The notes under the pieces were generated by a model. The model worked only from the letters and a program-made list of their open reading frames with translations. It had not been told where the DNA came from and searched no databases. A stretch of 64,000 nt of DNA from Ambrosia x helenae (taxonomy: Eukaryota > Streptophyta > Magnoliopsida > Asterales > Asteraceae), in assembly GCA_030844895.1 (NCBI GenBank), contig CM061228.1, forward strand, positions 38,192,626 through 38,256,625, in the 5' to 3' direction. Positions 32,516-44,538 of this stretch are shown piece after piece. A program made the translations under genes and the position numbers. Each line of letters begins with the position of its first letter. The first letter of the stretch is position 1.

Positions 32516-33583
32516 GTTTTGATAAGACTATCCTCATTTACAACTAACATCATCCAACTTTCAAATAAAAAAAACTAATTTCTCCCTCTTTCATATACAC
32601 AACCCAACCCTACTCTACTCAAAATTTAACACACATTCACAATCTTCATCCTAATAAAATATTTTTTTAACGAACTCTGTTTTTAATAAAATTTATATCA
32701 TGATATTCACAAAAAAAAAAAAGTTAAGAAATACCATGTATTTAGTTTTTTTTAAGTTTAAATATAACAAGTTATTTGAGTAATAAAGTTAGTGGGTGTT
32801 TAGTTCGATTGCAACCCTTGGTTGGTGCACCAATCGGGTTGTGAGGTTTTTATCATTTTTTTTTTGGCCTTTTTTCACAACCAACCATTGAATTTTTACA
32901 CCAATAAGGATAATCTAAAAATAAGCTAAAATTATCTCACAATGACACTTGTGTAAGTTTACAAGCTATGCGTAAGCTAGGGATGGCAATGGGTCGGGTT
33001 TGGGACGGGTTTAGGTAATCCCAACCCCATACCCGATTAGGTATGTTTGTCCCAAACCCGGCCCAAAAACCCGTCGGGTTTGTGTCGGGTAAATACCCAT
33101 CGGGTATCGGGTATACCCGCGGGTTTCGGGTAAACCCCTTAATTGTTAAAACTTACTCATTGAGTATATCCGACCAAAAACCCGACGGGCATCTATTAGG
33201 TAACTATTAACCATTTACATTTAGCATTATTAAATATACATGTAAATGATTACAATGTATAAATATAAAATACTTAAATCATATAAAAACAATCAAAGAC
33301 ATAGATAGCAAATAGTATACACTAATTTTTGGTAATTTTAGCACAAGATGACAATGTAGATGGACAATTAGATATATTATGCATACATATTTAAAAGATA
33401 TATTAGAAATTATATTGGGTATCTAATGGGTAAATGGGTATACTTTATCGGGTAAACGGGTATATCATCAAATCCCAAACCCGTCCCAAACCCGCAAAAA
33501 AATTAAAAACTAATCCCATACCCGGACCTATACCCGATTACTGACCCCAAACCCATCCCAAATGTGTCGGGTTTCGGGTTTAC

Positions 33584-35255
33584 TGATGAGCCGGTCGTCA
33601 CGGTTCATACAAAACCTAATTAACCTAAGTAGATAGGGTAAATAGGGTATCAATCCAAGGAGCGTGTGGTTAGTGAATATTATTTAGTTGATTAAACAGT
33701 AGTGCTATGCTAAATTAATTTATGAAGATTGCAATTTTGATTATTTAAGAATTCTAGAAAAAGTTGGATTGGTAAACGTTCGAATGTAATTAATTGCATA
33801 AAATGTAATTGATAAAAGTAAGTTGTAAACAATTGATTAAAACAAGGCCACACCCAATTTCATAAGCAAGTATCGGGTTCTATCACGCTTTGGGGAAAAC
33901 TAGTGATTATGTAATGACTTCAAACGGAGTCGTTATTGCAAGACGTAGGTGTCAATAATCGTCAAACATTTAATCATGGACAATTATACACTTTGTTGCT
34001 CAAGAATATTCGAATACTAGATCAATATCGAGTGTGTAAACGAATTCATTTCATGATGTTAATAGTGCGAGTATAAATCAACTACCATGAATCCAAAACA
34101 AGATTACCACATCAAATATAATCGTTCAATCATTCAATTACAATTAAAAACTAAGAGAAACACAAATTGTTCAAGAACCCAAACTTACAAATTACATTGG
34201 GGTGAGCCTAGAAGTTCAGCCAAGCATGGTGGATGAAAACATTTTCAATTCTTCAAGGATTAGAGCTGATTAGACGATGATTAGAATCAAGGATGGATTG
34301 GTGGTGTAAGAGATGAAGTATGGGGGATGATGAGAGATTACTCTCAAGACTTCATTATATAGTCTCCATTGTCAAACTCCTCTTAATGACCATTTAGTTT
34401 AGTCAAAGTCTCAGGTCAAGTCTCTGGTCAAAGTCCCATTAATTTTCCTAAAAATATTGATTTCTTTGACTTTGACTAACAGCGTCCGTCAGCGACAGAC
34501 CTTCACCAGTTTCTCCGTCTTTCTTCTTCATTTTCTTTCCTGAATCATCCTAACTCCAATCCAAAGCTTCGTTTAGCTCCGAAATACACCTTAAACTTTG
34601 TTAAACCTGCAAAATGCAAACTTTATCAAAGTAGTGTGTCCAAAACCATAAAATTGCATAAAAATACAATCTTAAACACGAAACGACTAAGATTTTCCCC
34701 CGCGTATCACATCCAAAGTTGGGTCTTAAATCTTCAAAGTCTTGAATAATAGAATGATTTGGTGTTCTTGAATTGAAGGAATGATTAGGTTTTGATAATA
34801 TGGATTGGTGGTGTAAGAGATGAAGTATGAGGGATGATGAGAGATTACTCTCAAGACTTCATTATATAGTCTCCATTGTCAAACTCCTCTTAATGACCAT
34901 TTAGTTTTGTCAAAGTCTTGGTCAATAGTCTTGGTCAAAGTCTTTGGTCAAAGTCTCGGGTCAAAGTCTCTGGTCAAAGTCCCATTAAGTTTCCTAAAAA
35001 TATTGATTTCTTTGACTTTGACTAACAGCGTTCGTCAGCGACAGGCCTTCACCAGTTTCTCCATCTTTCTTCTTTGTTTTCTTTCCTGAATCATCCTAGC
35101 TCCAATCCAAAGCTTCGTTTAGCTCCGAAATACACCTTAAACTTTGTTAAACCTGCAAAACGCAAACTTTATCAAAGTAGTGTGTCCAAAACCATAAAAT
35201 TGCATAAAAATACAATCTTAAGCACGAAACGACTAAGATTTTCCCCCGCGTATCA
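33584..35255. mobile_element. Nested LTR-type insertion, 1672 bp, with internal duplication
   Basis: Starts TGATGAGCCGGTCGTCACGG, ends CCCCCGCGTATCA, flanked by TTTAC on both sides (33579-33583; 35256-35260). A segment of about 420 bp is present twice (about 34290-34710 and 34800-35255), both ending in GATTTTCCCCCGCGTATCA, joined by about 95 bp. This suggests a solo LTR formed by unequal recombination, leaving a partly duplicated LTR. The coding domain is absent. W-box-like GTCAAAGTC arrays lie at 34397-34437 and 34908-34981. Confidence 0.75.
34397..34981 (-). promoter_or_regulatory. W-box-like arrays in the nested LTR
   Basis: GGTCAAAGTC/AGTCAAAGTC repeats place several TTGAC(C/T) cores, the WRKY-binding W-box, on the minus strand. 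Three are in the first copy and about six in the second, so copy number has changed between the duplicates. Function is inferred only from the motif. Confidence 0.45.
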
Positions 35256-35442
35256 TTTACCCATCGGGTTCGGGTTTGATTGCCATCCCTTGCGTAAGCT
35301 TAATTTTTGAAAATAATCATAATATATGTTTTCAAATATTCAAAATTACATGTTTGTGAATTATAATTGTAATATGTATTTTCATTTACATTTTGATTAT
35401 TTATAGATATAGAGTCAAAAATTATACAATTTACGTTGTTCA

Positions 35443-35475
35443 ACCCGTGTGATGCACGGTACGTAACTTATTAGT
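35443..35475 (+). mobile_element. Possible Helitron-like 3' end
   Basis: Hairpin-like CCCGTGTGATGCACGG is followed after 12 bases by TTAGT. It resembles the clearer end at 35718-35746 but is degenerate. Confidence 0.35.
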
Positions 35476-35570
35476 AATATTATAAAGATGGAAGACTTAC
35501 AAATAAGACAACAAATGTCGTGTACAATGCTATTTTGTTAGAAACTTATGATTTACTTAGATATTTGAGA

Positions 35571-35574
<4 letters not shown>

Positions 35575-35632
<58 letters not shown>
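35575..35632. repeat. (ATT)n microsatellite
   Basis: About 19 perfect ATT/TTA units between the two Helitron-like ends. Confidence 0.95.
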
Positions 35633-35633
<1 letters not shown>

Positions 35634-35717
35634 GTTATTCATCTATTTCAAGATTTAGACATTTCATTTACAAATACTACTTAGAGACTTGAAAATTAGA
35701 TATTTGATTTTGTATAA

Positions 35718-35746
35718 CCCGTGTAATACACGGGTACTTAAACTAG
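35718..35746 (+). mobile_element. Helitron-like 3' terminus
   Basis: Palindrome CCCGTGTAATACACGGG is followed by TACTTAAACTAG and then a T. Helitrons end in a short hairpin about 10 bases before CTRR and insert before T. The 5' TC end was not located. Confidence 0.5.
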
Positions 35747-37125
35747 TTGGTTATATAACATGTTAAGTTAGTATTTAACTTGGTGGTACGTCATTATACA
35801 TGATTTTTGACAACTCAATTCATAATAAGTGATTATACGAGACATTATGTGTTTATATAACATGGTATGTGCATACATAACCTGATAGTGCGTGATTATA
35901 CTTGACTATAACCTGACGCGTGATATATAATTGCAAAACAATTGGGACATGATCATATGAACTAGTACATGATCATATAACTTGATACGTGATAATAAAA
36001 CCTTATTATATGACTTGGTATTTGATGCACAAACAAAACATATAATCAATGACTATTATGAACTAATATGTGATTAGGTACCAACTTAAAAATAATTAAA
36101 AAAACATATACCAATATTATACTCAAATTAAAGATAATATAACTTTTTATTGTATGGTATAACATACAAAATAATAATATAGCAATCTAAAGTAAGTGCA
36201 TTTCAAAAATAGATTGATGGAACTATATTTAACCCAAAAAGAAAAATCAACAATGGTGGTTATGTTACACCCTCAAATTTCACTTGCAAGGTTTTACCGT
36301 GAGATGCGTGACATACCAGGATTCAAGCCAACGGTCACAATAAACGACAACTACATGCTATGAAAATAACGTAGAAATACCAACCACGCAGTTTATAAGT
36401 TTCAAAATAAAACAAACGACGACAGCGGAAGATTTAATGTTTACAAAATCATAGTATAAAGTATGAATGCAAACCAAACATGGTTTACTTATGCAAGACT
36501 AGACGCAGTGCGACTCCAGTGCGCCTAGGACTCCCTGCTACCATAGCGACCTGATAAAACATACAAAGATAGTCAACATATACAGTGCCGGTGAGTCACA
36601 GAGATAAAGTTTACAAAAGTTTGTAACCATAGTAATCCAGACCCAACAATCCTTACATCTATACCTGATACTAGCTAGACATCGTTACATGATAGTCTAG
36701 TGTCGTGAACCACTGCTGAACGTTTAGAATGCCTCAATACCCGTCACCGGATCATCACCTGGTGCCGTAAGTTACAGGACAAATATGCACCCGCCACTGA
36801 CCTCCAGTCGGCCTGAGTGGGGCTTACCAGGCCCAATAGATCTATTCACACTTTCCCTGCTATATATCCACATATTAATGGTTCACTAAGTTTGAGAGGA
36901 CTTTACCGATGAATAAGAGTCACTAAGTATCCATTTGATATAATGTAATATGTGGGTCTAAAGTTTGAAAGTTCGTACCACATGTTTCTCCCCCAAAAGT
37001 ATGAAAGCAGTAAAGGATGGGGCTGTGACACTCACCTTAGTTTGCTTCCTTAAGTAAAGACATAGTCTTGATAATCCCAAATACCGGTGATCTATCATAA
37101 AAGTTTGTATAAGTGTTTTGACTAA

Positions 37126-37742
37126 GGGGGGACGGGGCGTTACCAGAATTGGTCACGGGTACCCCACTACCAGCACGGTAACAGGTTATAGTTACCGTGC
37201 TGGTTCACGGAGGTGGCACAAACTTTCACACAATTTATTTTTTTATGGTTTAGTCTCTTCTTTCTCTTTCTCTATTCTTTAGTTGCAAGGTTTTTTTTTT
37301 TTTTTTAACCCTTATGAAAGCTTGAAGATGAAGATGAAAATGAAGATTGTGATAGATATAGTTGTGTATGTATAGATATGTGTATTGTGTGTGTAGTATA
37401 TAAAGAGAGAGAAAAGGTCAGTACTTTTCTTTTGACTTTTGGGGCTCCAACTTTAAATTTTTTAATTTTATTTTCTTTTGCTCGTGACTTACAAAAGTCA
37501 CTAGTTTTAATTTTTATTATTATTATTATTATTATTATTGTTGTTGTTGTTGTTGTTGTTTTTGTTGTTGTTGTTGTTGTTGTTATTATGTGAAAATAAT
37601 TGATAGTTGGGTAAAGAATCTGTGGAGTGCTGCCTACAAAAAAAGTGTTTCAGTGAAGGAAATCAGTGAAGTGATGTGGCAGTGCAGGATTGGTAGAAAT
37701 CAGTGAAGTGAAAACACCTTTAGTGGAGCGCCCCTTGTGCCC
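37126..37742. mobile_element. PIF/Harbinger-type MITE nested in LTR B, 617 bp
   Basis: TAA on both sides (37123-37125; 37743-37745). Left GGGGGGACGGGGCG and reverse-complemented right GGGCACAAGGGGCG match at 10 of 14. The homologous site in LTR A (7712-7722, GACTACTAACCC) is uninterrupted and matches GACTAA-TAACCC here once the insert and one TAA are removed, so the boundaries are confirmed by an empty site. It contains an (ATT)n-(GTT)n microsatellite at 37514-37586. Confidence 0.88.
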
Positions 37743-37919
37743 TAATAACCCTAAGGTTAACTAGTCCCCGATTGTCCAGATCATGACTAAGTATGTTTGA
37801 AAAACGTGTTTGACTGTTTTAAAACCGACACACCAGACCGACTCAACATCCCGTTGGTGACCCATTACATAAACTATTCAAGTACACATAGATTACACAT
37901 GAGTTCATACAACCTATCT

Positions 37920-38965
37920 CATGTTCATTCGACCTTAACACATGTTAATTCGAACCTAACACGTTTTAGTTCGACCTAAATCATGTTCGTTTGACCAAAT
38001 TGAAGTCTGTTCGACCTGTTCAACACTTGGTTCGACCCCAGAATCCCCATTCGACCCCACGACTGGTCGAATGGGATCTGGTTTGACCCAGTCTGCAACA
38101 AATGTTCTAAAAAGCATCAAATCGCATCAAAACAGTCCAAAAACATCACGAAACACAGCAGTCAAGTTTGAATAACATATCCCCACAAAACCCTACCCAA
38201 TTTACTCCAAAATCAGTCTGTTTTAATGTTTACCCAAAATGGCAAAATTATGAAGGTGTCACATCATGCATGAAAACTTTGCCCAATTTGGAAACTTTAT
38301 GAAATCATTAATAATTAGCTTAAATTGCTTAGATTATTATGTGTATGAAAACGCCCAATCATTTCATTAACATAATCATCAAGAATCGAACCCTAGATTT
38401 ATCAGAAATCCCCAATTTAGACAAAACATCATCATCCAACAACTTGTGACCTAAGATAACGAAAACTCATCATCAATATTAGTCCTAGAACATCTCTATA
38501 TCATCTACACAGCATTCAAACATCAAATAACACATAACACAACATAAAGGATCATTAACACATGTTAATTTATATGAAAACTCATGTTTTATGATGAGGT
38601 TTTGTTTAGAAAGATGTTAGAAAGGTTTTCAATCATAAAAACTATCTTAAATCAGATCTGGACCTTTGGGGTTTAATGAAAACGAATAAAAAATGCTTAA
38701 AAAAGGATTTTGGATGAAGAACACACCTTAGATCTTCACTTGTTTATGATATAGAAGGTTAGATTGTGAAAAACAAGGTCAAAAACTCCTTCCCCAACGA
38801 TTAAAGTTGAGAGAGAGTGTTTAGAAGGCGTTTAGGGTTTGTGAAATGATGAAAAATGGCAAAGTATGGTATTTATAGTAATGTCTGGTTCGACCCTATG
38901 CAGGGGTCGAATGGGGTTTTTCATGGAATCAATATCTTGGTTCGATCCCCCTTAAGGTCGAACCA
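37920..38965. repeat. GGTCGAA/TTCGACC motif clusters in LTR B
   Basis: Two clusters, about 37920-38095 and 38885-38965, repeat TTCGACC(C/T) or GGTCGAA; for example, GGTTCGACCCTATGCAGGGG then TCGAA is an inverted pair. They occupy the same two positions where LTR A carries GCGATTAG clusters. Confidence 0.7.
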
Positions 38966-39775
38966 AACTTGCCTTTTTCCAGATTTTCCAGTTTTATCGT
39001 TTTAACGCATTTTAACACATTCCAACACATGAACATGCAATCCTAACATATGTCAATCATATAGAATCATGTTTAATCATATAAACACTGTTAAAACACG
39101 TATTTGCATATTATATAACATATACGGATCAATCTATGCATAACACTTAATCCAATTCATGTAATTCACCAACAACGGGACTCAAGAATTGTGTGTACAC
39201 AAAATAACACCAATGATCCTCCAGTTCCATTGAACCCTGGACAATACGTAAGATAACCCGATTCAACTGACCCAGTTAAGTACGTTAATAAAATGTTTCT
39301 CGATAAGGTAGACTTATAAGTTTGTAAAATGTTAAGTTGAATATGCCGGGTGTCACATGTTATCTCTTTTCCCTCTCATTAAAAGGGAAAGTCACCAAAA
39401 TAACCTTATTGACCGATATAATTAAGCATTTGAACTTTGACTTTTTTAAATGACCGAAATGGCCATTACCCCTCTCCCCGTGCCATATGATACTAAACAG
39501 TGCTTGGTCCTGCGCCATCTCCTCGTTTTGTGCAAATATATGTTTCTCCTATGACATCCTCTCATGCACCACTATTTCTCCTACGCCTTTTTTCATCCTT
39601 ATGCGCAAAAAAAACACATGTATTGTGATTTTACAAATTCCATTGCTATTTTGATATTTTCTTTAGTCAACATGACCATTTTGGTAATTTTCACCATCTA
39701 AAATCCATATGTCAGATTGTGGTAGGTTCCTATGAAAATAAACCTTTTTACAATAAACTCACCCTATTTAATTAA

Positions 39776-39826
39776 GGGGTTATTTGGTAGCCCCTTAATA
39801 AACATTAAGATGTACCAAACAACCCC
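39776..39826. mobile_element. Miniature PIF/Harbinger-like element, 51 bp
   Basis: Left GGGGTTATTTGGTA and reverse-complemented right GGGGTTGTTTGGTA; TAA flanks both sides (39773-39775; 39827-39829). It is almost only two terminal repeats around a 20-base centre. Confidence 0.6.
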
Positions 39827-39829
39827 TAA

Positions 39830-41116
39830 ATTAATATATTGATAAATATACAAGTGAATAAGAGAACAAAGAAGATTAAATTATATAATACTATCTTTTT
39901 AGGAAGAAGAACAAGTTAATTGTAAAGGGTATCATAAGTTATAGAAGACAATATGGTATTTAAAAAATAACTTGTGGGTATTCCGTCCTTTGTAGCGGGT
40001 TTTTAAAGTTATCGGTTTGGTTCATTATTTGCCATTAACTGGGAGGATTTAAGTTACATGTGATTTACCGTGAAAAGATACTGTTGTGCAACAACACCTT
40101 GGATCCAATTCATTAGCACAAATACAGATTCAAGTTAGCATACTGGGTCAGCATCCTTACTATCCTTCACTGAAGTAATGCATTCATAATGTGCTTTAAG
40201 AAATATGATTTAGGTTTTTTCATAGATCTGATATTATTGGTAGGGTTGTAAGAGTTTCTTTTTTACAAGGCGTTATAGATAATTTTAGGTAGTCGCTGCT
40301 TATTTCATAAAACATGACAAATTTAATTAAGTGACGAATTTAACTATAATTGTAAGTGGTTTTGCTGTTACCGTGAGCATTAATTTTCCCCGACTTTGAT
40401 CAATTAATAAGCTAGATTTTTTTAAGCGCTGTTGCTTTTCCCTACGTATCGTGGTTGTTAATTTTTTTTAAAATTTATCCTTCGATATGTATGGGTTGAT
40501 TTGACTTACAAGCATGTCCTAACCACTTTTTTTTAGATTGAATTTATGAGTTCAAATATGTTGTGCGTAGGTTACACCTTAGGCAACGTTTGCAAACTGG
40601 TTAAAACTTATTTGTGTTAAAACATATATTTTATTACATGTGTTTTGTAGACAGTTCGGTTCATTTCTTGCCAGAGTTGTACGCTATTCAGGTACTAAAT
40701 TTTCTGTCTGATATGTAGGTTTGGATACTTTTGAAGTCCACAAATCATCAAGAGAAACAAGCATCATTGGCATGCAAAAGGGTTATGTAGCATCGTAAAC
40801 ACGATGGAGCCAAGGCACAGTTAACAAACACACCAAACTTTTTTTAAAGAGCCAAAGAGGTGTTGTAAACATGTGACTTGCAAACTATTTATATGAGTGT
40901 TAGCATATTTCATTTCTAGGAATTGCATGTAATGTATATTAGTATTTTTGACAATTATAGCGTTATTATGTAATTAGTTTTATCCACCTACCAAGTTATG
41001 ATCTCTCTAACGTCTTAAACTGTTTATAACAAATCCTCCTCCGCAATGCGCGAGAGTCAATTCTAACAGTAGAGAAGTATAAAAACTATATAAGTAACTG
41101 TTTTAACTATTATACA
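39830..41116. other. No gene recognised
   Basis: AT-rich intergenic sequence. No ORF, RNA gene or repeat boundary was recognised. Confidence 0.4.
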
Positions 41117-41146
41117 CTAGCAGCAGCCCGCGCGTTGCGGCGGGGA
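41117..41146 (-). mobile_element. Helitron-like 3' terminus, minus orientation
   Basis: On the minus strand the sequence reads CCCCGCCGCAACGCGCGGG, CTGCTG, then CTAG followed by T: a GC-rich hairpin just before CTAG at an A/T insertion site, as in plant Helitrons. The body would extend right; a 5' TC end was not located. Confidence 0.55.
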
Positions 41147-42962
41147 TGTAATGTGTTTGGCGACTGTGTTTGGTCAATGATGTGTTATATATGACCGGAG
41201 GATATACAATTTTAGTAAAAAATAGTGTAGACATTATAGTAGAATAAGACGTTAAGTTCTAATAAATATCATGTGAAGAAAAAGTAACCAAAAGTGTGAA
41301 GATGACACCATAGAGTTCTCTAAATACAAGGATATAAGTAAAGAATAATGAAAACTTGAAGCAGAAGAAAAGATTTCAGTCCTCGGTAAATAATAAAAGT
41401 AGTTAAATACTCTAAATGAAGCCAACAAAATGAAGCATGGCCTTTAGCCCGGCAACAATTAACGTTAGGTTGTGTCGTACTGCTTGTACATTTCTACTAT
41501 ATTATCCATAATGACTAGCCGCAGTTCCTCGTGCACTCAGTTTGTCTCAATAGGTAATTGTGGATTGTTGTTGGGGGGCTGGTATAGAAATTGGGATATG
41601 AGTTTCCTCTGACTTAGATTTTTAATTATCAAAATATTGTGAGTTTGGCTTTTAAATATATTAATATATACATACACACACCTATAATATATTCTATATA
41701 CATGCACATAGTACATACATATAATCAACCCTAATATATCACGCACATGCAATATATTAATATATTATATGTAAACACAAGCCAACTAACTAATGAACAG
41801 ATTAAAATATTTTTTTACTTGTTTACTATGCGTCTATTCCCTTTTTTTTCTAAGACTGTATCCATTGGTGACCTTTGTATAGGTTGGTTGCCACCTGCAA
41901 CATTATATTGGTTTACTTAAAATAAAAAAAAAATGAAATTGCACAACCCGATCGGTAGGCCAACCAAGGTCAAGGTCATGACCAAAAACCCAAAATTTGG
42001 CTTCACTCCCCTGCCATTTGTCAACATCTCATTTGTCCATTATTTTAGTTATTCATTTTGTTTTATTTCTTAACTACTATTTCTCCAATAATTTAAAAAC
42101 TCAAATAACTTATAATATTTAAACCATAAATAAAAAACTAAATACACTATATTTTTTAGGTGGTGGTTTGATCGGAAAAGGGAAGTGTAGAGGGAGAAAG
42201 CTGAGGGGAGGATATGGGTTATGACACCATCGTAAGCTTAAGATTCAAATCTGTTTTGTATGGTGATTAGTACCTTTAATTACCTGATTGAATTGCATTT
42301 AACAGGATGAATCATTAGTTAATGAAACAGATGATCGGTAAAAAAAAGAAAGAAATCGATGTGTTGTCTTCGTTAGTTTGAATTTTCATATTCTTTTTTA
42401 GGGTAGTAACCATTAATTTCTTTTTTTTTTTTTCCAGGTATTAATCAATAGATTTTAATTACCATTGATTTCATTTTATTTTTTTTTTGCCTTTTTTTTA
42501 ACTTTAAGTATTAATCAATAGATTTTAAATCCCCAACAAACAATGCACTATCAAACTCGGCCACCGTTTAAAGATTGTGTGCATCTTAACTACGAACTGC
42601 CTTCATTCATAATGTCGTTTGTTTTAGAGCGAAGGAGTTGAGTTGCTTGTATTGCTTGTAGTATGGGCAGCTCGTTGTACATAGACATATTTTTTGGACA
42701 TTGTAATGATGTTTTGAATTTTTTTGATTATAAAAACACCATACAAGCGAAAAATTTAAAACACCGTACCAAGAAAGTTATGCAGTGTGTTGTAAGTGTT
42801 AAGCAACGTGTTTAGCTGTGTTTTAAATTGTTGTGTTTGGTGTTTTTCTAGCCAAAACAACCTAAAAACATCAATGCCTAAATCCAAAACATGATACATA
42901 TATATCATTTCTTAACCATTCTCACGCTTCTCACAAAATATGACATTTGTACAAGAATCTAA

Positions 42963-42998
<36 letters not shown>

Positions 42999-43439
42999 GT
43001 ATATGTAATTTTTTATATAGAAAACTGATTTAAAACTTAAAACTTATTAACCCATAACCCATTTATATGCCCAATACCCATTTGCAATTGCCCATTTAAG
43101 TTTACAAAAAAAAAAAAAAAAAAACAAAAAAAAAAAAAAAAAAAAACAAAGCATGCAGCAAGAATAACTATCGAGAACGAAATCTTAGATAGTATAAAAC
43201 ACGTGAAGAGTTAATCCACCAATTTGCTATCAAGAATGCTAGGAGACTTTCACGAATCGTCGGTTTAAATATTGGTCTATTACGTATGTAATTTCACTCA
43301 TTTTAATACTATGACTTTGCTAATTGTTATGTCTATTGCTATAACTTTAATCGTCTTATTAAAAAAATAGTTTAAATTATTTAATTCATTAAGACTCAAG
43401 GGGCCTATTTTTTAACCATTGGGACATGACACGTAAATC
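41147..43439. other. No gene; microsatellites and A-rich runs
   Basis: Possibly the interior of the Helitron-like element. It holds a (CA)n-(TA)n tract at 42963-43010 and A-runs at 43107-43147. No ORF of note was recognised. Confidence 0.4.
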
Positions 43440-43880
43440 CTTAGGAACGCCACTACTTGTAAGCTACTTGAGCTCGACAGATAGCATGAGCTCATGAATA
43501 GATCAGAGCTTTTTTTTAGTGAACTAGCTCCATCTTACATTCAAGCTCTTCTAATAAATGAGCTCGAGCTTTACATATCAATTTTAACTAAGCTCGCAAG
43601 CTTAAATAAGCCTATTATTTATAAGGTACTTTGTAGTAAAAATAACCAATTAAAATATATATCATATTATGTATAAAGAATTATTATCATAAAGATATGT
43701 AGAAATAGTTATAGTTATAGATATATACTAACTACAAACTTAATAAATACACACGGGAGAAAAAGCTTTAGAAACTACTCACAAGCCGTGTTTGAGCTTT
43801 AGAAAAAGAGTAAATAAATCGAGTCCGAGCTCGACATCCCTTAAGTTAAGCAAATCGTGTTCGAGCTTGGATTTAGACCC
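43440..43880. repeat. GAGCTCGAGCT-rich repeat element fragment
   Basis: Many GAGCTCG, GAGCTT and AAGCTCG words on both strands, for example TGAGCTCGAGCTT near 43559 and GAGTCCGAGCTCGAC near 43820. It looks like a decayed hAT-type non-autonomous repeat common in dicots. Ends were not resolved. A 60-codon frame here is not a gene. Confidence 0.45.
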
Positions 43881-44018
43881 CTTAAGGCTCATCCTTTAAA
43901 TCCATTTTTTTAGCTAACTGAAATTCTTATATTTGTTTAAAGCATTAGATTCAAAGCTCATCTTTTGTTTAACGAATGCTAAAAATATAATAATGAGGAC
44001 ATGACATGAGCATATGTA

Positions 44019-44085
44019 GGGCTGCAAACGAACCGAACGAACACGAGTAAGGGCTTGCTTGTGTTCGTTTGTTAAGGAATTTATG
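44019..44085. mobile_element. End fragment of a hAT-like repeat (AGGGCTGCAAACGAACCG)
   Basis: AGGGCTGCAAACGAACCGAA followed by CGAACACGAG is a common terminal sequence of plant hAT-like MITEs. No matching opposite end was seen nearby, so it is probably truncated. Confidence 0.4.
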
Positions 44086-44538
44086 TGTTTTTAAGGAAAA
44101 TCATCTTAGTAATTTGTTGGTCTTTAAATAAAAAAACCAAAAAGAATTGTAAAGTGCAACAACATTGTATGGGCTATAAATCAAGCTTTTTGGGCATAAA
44201 GTGTTGTGGAGCTTGCATAGCATCAATGGCATAGCTCGCTTTATTAATTTATATTAATATATTAATATTAATTTTACTGAATGATTAGCTTAAGAGTAGG
44301 GAGTGCTCTTTAACACAAAAAGTCAAGTTTTCTTACCCAACAAACCTCGTATAGACAAACGATCAAGTAGTGCTAAGAGGTAACATCATTCCCTTGATCT
44401 CCTCAAAAGAAAGATTCTTAAATACAAAATAGCATAATTGTCTCCATAAAGATGCTAAATAAAATCATGTGACATTTCTACAACATGGTGCATACTTATA
44501 TGACTAAAACTTTCAACAACTCTTCAAACGATTTCGAG

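Larger units (their letters stand above)
32978..35291. mobile_element. hAT-type element with AGGGATGGCAA ends, carrying a nested LTR insertion
   Basis: Left end TAGGGATGGCAATGGG; reverse-complemented right end AAGGGATGGCAATCAAAC. GCGTAAGC flanks both sides (32970-32977; 35292-35299), an 8-bp duplication as in hAT; the repeat could be read as 10 bp, TGCGTAAGCT, if the ends are set one base inward. The element's own sequence (32978-33583 and 35261-35291) is rich in CGGGTTTGGG/ACCCGAT repeats. The remaining 1.67 kb is the nested element at 33584-35255. Confidence 0.8.
36263..39357 (-). mobile_element. Solo LTR of the LTR A/C family (LTR B), carrying a MITE
   Basis: Ends TGTTACACCCTC and GGGTGTCACA; flanks GGTTA and TGTTA (four of five match). 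The order of conserved blocks matches LTR A: GGTTTTACCGTGAGATGCGTG near 36290, GTGCGCCTAGGACTCCCTGC near 36520, GGCCCAATAGATCTATTCAC near 36830, ACTAGTCCCCGATTGTCCAG near 37760. Removing the 617-bp MITE at 37126-37742 leaves about 2.5 kb. GGTCGAA motif clusters occupy 37920-38095 and 38885-38965. No coding domain. Confidence 0.85.
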
